A stretch of DNA of 64,000 bases from Prevotella melaninogenica (lineage in GTDB: Bacteria > Bacteroidota > Bacteroidia > Bacteroidales > Bacteroidaceae). The position numbers were made by a program, and so were the translations under genes. Below are positions 57,246 to 64,000 of this stretch, piece after piece (within the stretch, counting starts at the first letter, position 1; every line of letters begins with the position of its first letter). The stretch spans positions 124,001 to 188,000 of the forward strand of contig NZ_CP054011.1 in assembly GCF_013267595.1 (NCBI RefSeq). The letters run 5' to 3'. Under the pieces are notes generated by a model. The model saw only the letters and a list, made by a program, of their open reading frames with translations, was not told the origin of the DNA and did no database searches.

Positions 57246-60221
57246 ATGAAGAAATTTTTACTGATGTTTTCTTTGTTTGTGTCTTTAGTGACGTTTGCAC
57301 AAACAAATGGTGAAATGAGGATTGCAACATCTACAGCCGTAGGGCAAGACTTTGTGTTCCGTGTTACTCGAACCGATGAAACCAGCAAAGTGTTTGTTGA
57401 CTGGGGAGATGGTAATAAACAAGAGGCTACGTTAGAAGGATGGAGTAATAATAAGAAGGTAACAGGAAAGTTACTGAAAGACACAATTATTGTTTATGGT
57501 GATTTTTCTGCTGTTGAAGTTTCTGAGGCAAAAGCAACATATCTTGCTTTTAAGAATCAGCCTAATTTAAAGCAAGTTGAAGCTAAGAGGAATGAATTAA
57601 CCTACGAAGGTATTGATTTATTAGGTGCTCCTAATCTTGTTACACTTGACCTTAGCTATAACAAAATTACGCGTTTAGACCTGCGTAATTTTAAGAAGTT
57701 AACTAACTTTACAGCTAATCATAATACAATTTTGGCAACTGTTTTATTTCCAGATGGCAGTACAGAACTACGAAATATCGACATGTCAGATGGAGATATT
57801 ACACACTTTTATCCTGTTAGTCTTCCTAACCTCCGTTATCTTAATCTTGCGAACGGTAGTTTGTTAGAGTTAGAATTGGGTAATAATTATCCAGAGTTAC
57901 GTGATGTTGATATCACAGGGAATGTTGGAGTAACATCTATTGATGTTACGCAACAAACTAAACTTGAAAAGCTTCTTATAAAGGGAACGAAGATAACTGA
58001 GCTAAACCTTATTAATACCCCAGAGCTTATCATGCTTGATGCGTCTAATACCGACATTGCAAAGCTTGACTTAAGTGGTAACAAGAATGTAACAACGCTT
58101 GAACTTAGTGATACGAAGTTGTCTCGTTTAGATGTGTCTAATCTTGCAAATCTTTATACAATTAATATTGATAATACGAAGATACAACGTATTGATTTAT
58201 CCCACCAACGGTTTTTACGTAGTGTGAGCGTACGGAATACTGGAATACAATTTCTTGATATGCATGGTGCTATCGGTACTAATAGACTTAATCACCTTGA
58301 TATGCGTGACTGTAAGAATACTACTCCTCAGTCACTTAACTTCACATTCAAAGCAATGCCGTCACATACCGGTAATTCTTATCGTACAAATGTTTTCCTA
58401 TCAGGGGCTAACTACGAACACGCCAATACTGGGATTTTAGATGATGATGCCGACAATTCTTATAAATTAGATGTTCATGGTGATGCTACTGCTTCTATGG
58501 ATTCTGTTTCTATAACTATGCAAACATCCGAAAATGGAGGTAGTTATACACTAAGTCAAATCCCTGATGATGGGTATTTTGCAACTTATGAACCTGTTAC
58601 TGGGAAAGTTCTGCCTGGTTTTCCAATTAAGATAGATGTTAAAGCACCTGCTGGCTCAAAGTTCGTTGGGGTAGAGGTGAATGGAAAATTAATAGCTGAC
58701 AGTATATTTGTCGTGTCTGAAGCGGCGGTTGTAAAACCTATTTTTAGTGTTTCTGGTGATGACGATTATATCAAACTAACAGTTCCTACAGGTATAGATC
58801 AACAGTACTTCCTTTCTGTTAGCGGTGAGGATAAAGATGTTTCAATTGACTGGGGAGATGGCGAACTTGTAAAAGTGAAGGTTAAATCGACTCCAACAAC
58901 AGTAGAGGGGCAAACGTCTGGAGCGACTGTAACGATATATGGTGCTGTTACAGGAGCTGATTTCTCAAGTTATCCAGGTGTAGGTGTCGATAATAAGATA
59001 ACTGCTGTTGATTTGAGTCATAATATTCATTTGCGTTCTCTTTCTACGTATATGAATCCAATTACGTCCATAGATGTTTCTAAACTATTGGATCTTGAAT
59101 CCCTTGATTGTTCTTATTCAGACCTTACTTCCTTGGATGTAAGCAAGAACAGCAAACTTATCAATTTACGTGCTTATGGTAATCAAGTTGATAATATAGA
59201 TATTACAGGTGCTGTCGATTTAGCTTATCTTGATGTCAAAAATAACTGGTTAGAAAGCTTAGATTTAAGTCAAAACAAGAAACTTGTTTATTTGAATATA
59301 AGTAGTAATGAGATAGAGGCAGTTGACGTGAAGGATATGCCAGAACTTGTAGAACTTTATGTTTCAAATAACAAAATTACGACTCTTGATGTTAGCAAGA
59401 ACCCTGCATTGAAGACATTGCAGCTTTCTAATAATTCAGTCTCAAACTTAGACTTAAAGAATAATCTTCAACTTGTGACACTTACTGTTGATGGCAATAG
59501 ATTAGAGGGGTTGGACCTTATGGGGCATGAACGATTGACCTATCTGAATGTAGGAGGTAATAGATGGGATGCATGTACTTTAAATGATCTTTATTATAGC
59601 CTTTCTCGTTATCCTAAACTTCAGAGTGGAAAGATGCCACGTGGTAACACGCTTTTCGTTCATGGTGAGAAAGCTGGAGAGTATAATGACGCTGAGCATG
59701 CAGAATCATCTATCGCTAAGTTGAAGGGTTGGACGATTGATTATGAGGGCGATGGAACAGGTTGTAACATGGCGTATATTACAATACAGGAGCCAGAATA
59801 TGGAACGTTAAAGGTATTTACAACAGATGGCGTTGAGGTTCTGACAGGTACAAAGGTGGCTAAGAATACAGATCTTGTCATTAAAGCGATACCCGCATCT
59901 GGATATAAACTTGAAACTTTGACACTTAATGATGAAGAAGTAGATTCTCCTAATTTTAAGGTTATTTCTTCTGTGACTATTGGAGGAATCTTCACAGTTT
60001 CGTCACAAATAGATGCTTCTACTACTGATACCCTTAAAGTCTCTGGAGGTAAGAATTATCTAAGTTTTATGACAGGAACGCCTACACACTTGCAAGTCTA
60101 TACCTTAAGTGGCAAATTGATGTTCTCTACTATTGTAAGAGAGCATAAGACGGTTAGTCTACCATCGGGTATCTATATTGTTAAAACGAAGGGCTATTCA
60201 AAAGTTGTAGTAGTTGAATAG
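57246..60221 (+). CDS. Leucine-rich-repeat surface protein with type IX secretion tail
   Basis: A 991-residue secreted protein. A Sec signal peptide (MKKFLLMFSLFVSLVTFAQ) is followed by two similar halves. Each half has a beta domain with a DWGDG motif (residues 52-56 and 535-539), a run of leucine-rich repeats of the type LxxLDLSxNxI, and a beta module (around GYFATYEPVTGKVLPGFPI in the first, AYITIQEPEYGTLKVFTT in the second). The last 70 residues (LQVYTLSGKLMFSTIV, ending IYIVKTKGYSKVVVVE) are a type IX secretion sorting domain, so the protein crosses the outer membrane and is attached to the surface or released. Likely role: adhesion or ligand binding (inferred). It has its own promoter and terminator. 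Confidence 0.88.
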   Translation: MKKFLLMFSLFVSLVTFAQTNGEMRIATSTAVGQDFVFRVTRTDETSKVFVDWGDGNKQEATLEGWSNNKKVTGKLLKDTIIVYGDFSAVEVSEAKATYLAFKNQPNLKQVEAKRNELTYEGIDLLGAPNLVTLDLSYNKITRLDLRNFKKLTNFTANHNTILATVLFPDGSTELRNIDMSDGDITHFYPVSLPNLRYLNLANGSLLELELGNNYPELRDVDITGNVGVTSIDVTQQTKLEKLLIKGTKITELNLINTPELIMLDASNTDIAKLDLSGNKNVTTLELSDTKLSRLDVSNLANLYTINIDNTKIQRIDLSHQRFLRSVSVRNTGIQFLDMHGAIGTNRLNHLDMRDCKNTTPQSLNFTFKAMPSHTGNSYRTNVFLSGANYEHANTGILDDDADNSYKLDVHGDATASMDSVSITMQTSENGGSYTLSQIPDDGYFATYEPVTGKVLPGFPIKIDVKAPAGSKFVGVEVNGKLIADSIFVVSEAAVVKPIFSVSGDDDYIKLTVPTGIDQQYFLSVSGEDKDVSIDWGDGELVKVKVKSTPTTVEGQTSGATVTIYGAVTGADFSSYPGVGVDNKITAVDLSHNIHLRSLSTYMNPITSIDVSKLLDLESLDCSYSDLTSLDVSKNSKLINLRAYGNQVDNIDITGAVDLAYLDVKNNWLESLDLSQNKKLVYLNISSNEIEAVDVKDMPELVELYVSNNKITTLDVSKNPALKTLQLSNNSVSNLDLKNNLQLVTLTVDGNRLEGLDLMGHERLTYLNVGGNRWDACTLNDLYYSLSRYPKLQSGKMPRGNTLFVHGEKAGEYNDAEHAESSIAKLKGWTIDYEGDGTGCNMAYITIQEPEYGTLKVFTTDGVEVLTGTKVAKNTDLVIKAIPASGYKLETLTLNDEEVDSPNFKVISSVTIGGIFTVSSQIDASTTDTLKVSGGKNYLSFMTGTPTHLQVYTLSGKLMFSTIVREHKTVSLPSGIYIVKTKGYSKVVVVE

Positions 60222-60270
60222 AAAGAAATTAAACTTGTCCGCATGAGAAAGCGGAAAGAGTAGAATTAGC

Positions 60271-60309
60271 AATCCCGAAGGTCATTATAAACTTTCGGGA
60301 TTATTTTTC
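60271..60309 (+). terminator. Terminator after the LRR gene
   Basis: AATCCCGAA pairs with TTCGGGATT and is followed by ATTTTT. It lies 50 bases after the stop and could also end the converging gene at 60321. Confidence 0.85.
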
Positions 60310-60320
60310 TATAAGTGTTT

Positions 60321-60839
60321 TTACTTTAACATTCTTGACACATAGCCATTGTGGCGGAACCATTTATGTGCCCAGTTAGGTACCATAAAGATATAGCCAG
60401 AAATGTCTTCGTGCGGCGCGCAATCAAGTTGGTTACCTATGATGTCTGCAGCTTCTTGTACAGATGTTCCGTATAAACGTGCTAATTCTTCGCGTATAAG
60501 CGTATACGTGATGTTACGGATAGAGGCTGCGTTGACGGGTTGATCACCTAACAGAGCTAATAATTCTTCTTTAGAAGGGATTTTTACTTTTGGTCCTACC
60601 CGTAGTCCTTCAAAGCAGTATTCCCCATCTACTTTATACATCGTAAATCCATCTTTACGGTTACGTTCATTACAGTCCTCTGCCATTTGGCGCGCAATAG
60701 GGTGGGTGATACGTTGTAATATCTCTGTGATAATGGGTTGATGGCGCAATTGTCCGTATGTATAGCCTTCTCCGTTGATACCACCAGAACCTGATGGGAT
60801 GTCTGAGTCGGAGGTTATGCATAACTCTTTTCTTTCCAT
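60321..60839 (-). CDS. Hypothetical protein, 172 residues (copy 2 of a duplicated cassette)
   Basis: A soluble protein with no signal peptide. N terminus MERKELCITSDSDIPSGSGG; central block TMYKVDGEYCFEGLRVGPKV; helical block IREELARLYGTSVQEAADII; C terminus MVPNWAHKWFRHNGYVSRML. I do not recognise the family. An almost identical gene with a lost start codon lies at 46144-46662. Both copies follow, on the same strand, a gene ending YTKFELKFNQNT, which suggests a two-gene unit, perhaps a toxin-immunity type pair (speculative). Confidence 0.7.
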   Translation of the reverse strand: MERKELCITSDSDIPSGSGGINGEGYTYGQLRHQPIITEILQRITHPIARQMAEDCNERNRKDGFTMYKVDGEYCFEGLRVGPKVKIPSKEELLALLGDQPVNAASIRNITYTLIREELARLYGTSVQEAADIIGNQLDCAPHEDISGYIFMVPNWAHKWFRHNGYVSRMLK

Positions 60840-60849
60840 TTATTCTTGT

Positions 60850-60940
60850 TTAAGTATTCTGATTAAATTTTAGTTCAAACTTTGTGTAGAAGTCCCTAAC
60901 ATAAATGAAATCGAAGATGCTGAAGCTTGTATGGTCGTAT
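60850..60940 (-). pseudogene. Remnant of the upstream partner gene (last 29 codons)
   Basis: About 90 bases nearly identical to the 3' end of the gene at 46673-46972 (SFSIFDFIYVRDFYTKFELK, then FNQNT and stop). Similarity to the other cassette ends sharply at base 60940. It marks the boundary of the duplicated segment. Confidence 0.85.
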
Positions 60941-60943
60941 TTA

Positions 60944-61074
60944 TTATTAAAATTTTTATTAAGATTTACGTTATCGATTTCATCTCATTTATTGCAAAAC
61001 CCCAGAATGATGAGCTTATCATAATGTCTGAAAAAATAAATTCATCACCACAAGAATTTGCTTTATTTGATTAA
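60944..61074 (+). pseudogene. Possible plus-strand gene fragment
   Basis: An open frame without a start reads FISFIAKPQNDELIIMSEK, then INSSPQEFALFD and TAA at 61072-61074. It directly abuts the cassette boundary at 60940. It could be the 3' end of a gene cut by the duplication; family unknown and coding status uncertain. Confidence 0.3.
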
Positions 61075-61090
61075 GAGGTCAAAAATGAAT

Positions 61091-61120
61091 GCGGAATTAC
61101 CTATATAAAGGCAATTCCGC
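61091..61120 (-). terminator. Hairpin terminator of the toxin-immunity operon
   Basis: GCGGAATT-x-CCT pairs with AGG-x-AATTCCGC. On the minus strand a short T run (TTTTT) follows. It lies 60 bases beyond the SUKH gene stop. Confidence 0.6.
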
Positions 61121-61179
61121 AAGGATATATATGCTATTTAAGTTTTAGCGTACAGCAATATTATTATTTATATGGAAGT

Positions 61180-61560
61180 TTACTTCTTTAAAAGTAAACT
61201 TATATACACTGACAGGGAAGTTGCTACCTTTTGTATTCCATGTAAAGGTTGATATGTGTATATCACTCCCGTAGTGTCTTGAACTAACAAGATACCATCA
61301 ATGTATGTATTTGAGATTACATACATATCTTTTGGAAAATCAGGATTTTTTTCTTTTGCTTTTAATGTTATATCTACAACATCTATGCCAAAGATTTCTT
61401 CTCCTTTTAGGAAAAGTGATCCATAGTTTGCTAATACTTCTCTGTATTCCTGTGCAAAATGCAGGCCTAATACGTTCTCAGCAGATACTATCTTATCTTC
61501 TGATACTCCTCCAGTTGCTCTTTTACGAGGAAAAGAGTTAATTAATTTTGTAATATTCAT
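61180..61560 (-). CDS. SUKH (SMI1/KNR4) family immunity protein
   Basis: A 126-residue soluble protein. I use the ATG at 61560 (MNITKLINSFPRKRATGG), two bases after the toxin stop; a longer frame would overlap the toxin. SUKH features: helical start, VLGLHFAQEYREVLANYGSL (the typical LPxxYxxFLxxxNG-like block), then GIDVVDITLKAKEKNPDFPK, and a final helix. SUKH proteins neutralise nuclease toxins, and the partner next door is a nuclease, so the pairing is well supported. Confidence 0.85.
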   Translation of the reverse strand: MNITKLINSFPRKRATGGVSEDKIVSAENVLGLHFAQEYREVLANYGSLFLKGEEIFGIDVVDITLKAKEKNPDFPKDMYVISNTYIDGILLVQDTTGVIYTYQPLHGIQKVATSLSVYISLLLKK

Positions 61561-61562
61561 AA

Positions 61563-62726
61563 TTATAATGTTTGTGAACGAGTCTCCCAATACTCTTTTC
61601 TTTCTTTGTTAAATTGTTGTCTATCTATTGATGATTCATCGAAAGTATGCAATTTTGTAAAATTTCCATTACAATGATGTTGGTCGTAAGTTAATTCTGC
61701 CAATGGCGATTCTGGATTTTGTCCAACGTGATGGAGTTCATAAGGTCTGCCCGTTTCATCACGTGGCGGATATCCATCTTCAGCCAAAGCTTTGTTTGTC
61801 CAATCTGGCCATTTTGGCTCATTACAAGCATTTCCATCAATCTTAGATTGTAAAAGAGCTAGTTTCCCATTAACTTCACCTTCCTGAAGCCCTGCATCTA
61901 TGTAGATTTGTGCTTCATCCATAGACCTAATAGAATCTATAATGGCATCAGACCATCCTGTTTTCAATTTAATTTCTATTTTCTGTTCATCGGTTAGTCT
62001 CTCTGTTCTTTGCTCAATTTCTTTCGATATTTCTATAGAATGTTGTGCTTCAGTATTTTCTTGAAAGTGGGACTGTTTTTCTGCAGTTTCTATCGGGTTA
62101 GTATTATTACTTCTTTCTTCTGTTAATCCTGAGTTTGCAACATTTTCTGGTTGAGGTATTACCTCACTTTGAGAAACGTTTATATTAACATCTAATTTTT
62201 CAGAAGAAGCCAGCTTTTCAATAGGCATACTTTCATCTAAATCATCTGACTTAAGGAGCTTATCTTTTGCTGAAGGCATATCTTCTACAAAGATACTATT
62301 TTCTTTTTTTTCTAATGTTTTGCTTTCATCATAGACTTCTTGTTTTGATAAGTATTCGTTTTCTGAAGGAAGTTCTTTGTCAAAAACACTATGCCTCTCT
62401 TTTAGAGATTCATTTGGGGATTCCCCTTTTAACTCAAGCATATCTGGTTTAGAGAGACCATGCATAGACTGAGATTCTAATTTTGATTGTAAGTTATTAA
62501 AACCTTGCATGTTGCCATTTTTTTCTAACCCCTTCATTTCTTTAATAAAGAATTTGCTAGCGGATGTAGCAACTTTAGAAATTGCTTGAAGTTTCTCTTT
62601 TCCTTCGGATTCTGCAACGTTCTTCATTTGCTGTGACACGTCGTAAACCTTCTGAATTTTTTTGGCAACTTCAACACCTTTTTTAGCTATTTCAGCCACC
62701 TTAATTGCAGTTGTTACTGGTTCCAT
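61563..62726 (-). CDS. Polymorphic toxin with C-terminal LHH/HNH-type nuclease
   Basis: A 387-residue protein. Residues 1-60 are helical and Ala/Lys/Val-rich (KVAEIAKKGVEVAKKIQKVY), with no signal peptide. A long Ser/Glu/Lys-rich low-complexity region follows (about 100-240). Then a linker, KLKTGWSDAIIDSIRSMDEA, of the kind that precedes toxin domains in Bacteroidales, and the nuclease domain, about 300-387: GYPPRDETGRPYELHH (LHH at 331-333), LTYDQHHCNGNF (HH near 350) and a final EYWETR. HNH/Endo-VII nucleases of this LHH type cut DNA. It is flanked by a HerA-type ATPase upstream (5-base gap) and SUKH immunity downstream. Confidence 0.82.
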   Translation of the reverse strand: MEPVTTAIKVAEIAKKGVEVAKKIQKVYDVSQQMKNVAESEGKEKLQAISKVATSASKFFIKEMKGLEKNGNMQGFNNLQSKLESQSMHGLSKPDMLELKGESPNESLKERHSVFDKELPSENEYLSKQEVYDESKTLEKKENSIFVEDMPSAKDKLLKSDDLDESMPIEKLASSEKLDVNINVSQSEVIPQPENVANSGLTEERSNNTNPIETAEKQSHFQENTEAQHSIEISKEIEQRTERLTDEQKIEIKLKTGWSDAIIDSIRSMDEAQIYIDAGLQEGEVNGKLALLQSKIDGNACNEPKWPDWTNKALAEDGYPPRDETGRPYELHHVGQNPESPLAELTYDQHHCNGNFTKLHTFDESSIDRQQFNKERKEYWETRSQTL

Positions 62727-62731
62727 ATATT

Positions 62732-64000
62732 CTATTTAACTCTAAAAGTTTCTCTCCATTGGTCAAACATCGCATTATTTCTTACGAAACAACGTTCTGT
62801 ATAATATAAAAACTCTCTGCTTATGTTCCCGTCTAGTTTATCTTTTAGTAACTTGTCAAGAAGAACTCTTACCTGATTCATATTAGAGTGCTGTTCTGTC
62901 ATATTCCTGTACTCTGCATCAAGATGGAGATATAATTTAACAACCTCTGATAGTTTTGCAATTTGACAATCTTGCCAAATAGATAAGTTTCCTTTGTTCT
63001 CATACTCTATAAGCATTTCACTTAGACCATACTTTATTGATGTTGGCAGTGATGTTGTTGAAATATGTTCACGAATTATTTCAGTATCAAAAGGTTCTTT
63101 TATATATGGTTTAAGTAGAAATTTTATAACTTCAGAGCTGCGTTTATTGTTCAGTTTAGGTGAAGGTTTTGAGGCCTTATTATAGCAGAAGTTAGACTCA
63201 AATTCATTGAATTTTGAAATCCTGCATTGAACAGGCTCTTCCCAAATATTTTGATAGATAACAGCTTCACCTTGTTTTTGTCTCCCTATTTCTTCAATCT
63301 GTTCATTTTTAAGAGACATTGAACCGCCAGCGGCTTTTCTATCTTCGCTATCGGGTAAAGTTAGTACTATTTTGGTATTTGTATTTCTTATTGCAGAAGC
63401 ATCCAGCATAGATGGGGACTGGTCTACGATAACAAAGGCTTCTCCATAAGTACGCATTTCTGCAATACTATTGGAAATCATCTCGACGGATTTACCTGTG
63501 AGATTCGAGGACTCTTGAGATTGCTCTAATGATGTTTTTTTTAATAAATTATGAGCTTCTTCGAGAACTGTAACATGCTGTAAAGGCTTATTCATTCCTC
63601 CTTCTGACATTCTAAACTCATTAATTTTCATGACGAGGAATCCCATTAGTAGAGCCTTAGTTTCTGTCGATTTAATGCGGCTTAAATCTATAATAACATT
63701 CTCATTGAAAAGTTTTGCATCAGGTATTGATTCACTATTCAGCATATTTCCGAACATACCTTCGCACAATTCCTGCAAACGAATTTCAAGGGCTCCTTTG
63801 TAATCACCCTTTGTGTCAACAGAATAGTTTGAATTGTCAATGTATTCTGATAGGCAGACCAAAACGTCTTCTACAGTAGGAAAAATAGGTGTAGAGAGTT
63901 TGTGTTCAGAAGATTCAATATCCCATCCACACTTCTCGTAAGCTGTAATAACTGAGTGTTTCAACACAGCAGGCATTGCCGCATACATAGGCCAGCATGC
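62732..64000 (-). CDS. HerA/VirB4-type ATPase, C-terminal part (runs off the window)
   Basis: The frame is open to the window edge, so the N terminus and the P loop are missing; 418 residues are visible from ATG 63988, plus 4 upstream codons. A Walker B motif is visible (HVTVLEEAHNLL), then an arginine/sensor region FVIVDQSPSMLDASAIRNTN, and KIVLTLPDSEDRKAAGG. These fit HerA/DUF87-type hexameric ATPases, which pump DNA or protein. The C-terminal 200 residues are helical and not recognised. Being 5 bases from a toxin gene suggests a link to toxin export or to a DNA-processing defence role. Confidence 0.75.
   Translation of the reverse strand, partial: ACWPMYAAMPAVLKHSVITAYEKCGWDIESSEHKLSTPIFPTVEDVLVCLSEYIDNSNYSVDTKGDYKGALEIRLQELCEGMFGNMLNSESIPDAKLFNENVIIDLSRIKSTETKALLMGFLVMKINEFRMSEGGMNKPLQHVTVLEEAHNLLKKTSLEQSQESSNLTGKSVEMISNSIAEMRTYGEAFVIVDQSPSMLDASAIRNTNTKIVLTLPDSEDRKAAGGSMSLKNEQIEEIGRQKQGEAVIYQNIWEEPVQCRISKFNEFESNFCYNKASKPSPKLNNKRSSEVIKFLLKPYIKEPFDTEIIREHISTTSLPTSIKYGLSEMLIEYENKGNLSIWQDCQIAKLSEVVKLYLHLDAEYRNMTEQHSNMNQVRVLLDKLLKDKLDGNISREFLYYTERCFVRNNAMFDQWRETFRVK

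Overview
The window looks like a chromosome segment of a Bacteroidetes bacterium, most likely Prevotella (genus is an inference). Support: the S12-to-L17 gene order of Bacteroidales, TAnnTTTG-type -7 promoter elements, SusC/SusD pairs, a type IX secretion sorting domain, a DUF3467 protein, and a VgrG set of the kind found in Bacteroidetes type VI secretion (T6SS).

1-14.7 kb: two tandem T6SS cargo modules. Each has the order vgrG, adaptor-like gene, PAAR-like membrane effector candidate, then a tandem array of putative membrane-anchored immunity genes. Module 1 is intact apart from the window edge and carries eight full immunity paralogues in 731-737 bp units. A ninth copy is cut after about 75 bp and joined to a 5'-truncated second vgrG. 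Module 2 is decaying: its adaptor is split in two, its effector is broken at an A7 tract, and its own immunity array (614-bp units) has two intact copies, one frameshifted copy and one stub. The two immunity families share a Gly-x-x-Glu-Lys-Pro-x-Pro motif and an N-terminal membrane anchor.

14.7-27 kb: a DUF3467 gene and a promoter-bearing broken duplicate; a small membrane protein with a textbook promoter; an LTA-synthase-like phosphoglycerol transferase; a TauE/SafE gene split by a 2104-bp insertion sequence (IS) and truncated by an IS1182-type element whose transposase is itself frameshifted; then a SusD lipoprotein and a SusC receptor gene with one in-frame stop.

27.7-46.1 kb: the fused str-S10-spc-alpha ribosomal supercluster: rpsL, rpsG, fusA, rpsJ, rplCDWB, rpsS, rplV, rpsC, rplP, rpmC, rpsQ, rplNXE, rpsNH, rplFR, rpsE, rpmD, rplO, secY, map, infA, rpmJ, rpsMKD, rpoA, rplQ. 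All are on the plus strand with short gaps. The longer gaps hold structured RNA or internal promoters.

46.1-64 kb: a duplicated 0.6-kb cassette of unknown genes (46.1-46.8 and 60.3-60.9 kb), a SusD gene, a SusC gene split by a second copy of the 2104-bp IS, a third IS type with a 5-bp target duplication, a 991-residue leucine-rich-repeat protein with a type IX sorting tail, and a minus-strand operon of HerA-type ATPase, LHH-type nuclease toxin and SUKH immunity protein that runs off the right edge.

Overall this is a conserved housekeeping core flanked by fast-changing conflict and nutrient-uptake loci with heavy IS damage. No tRNA, rRNA or CRISPR array was seen.
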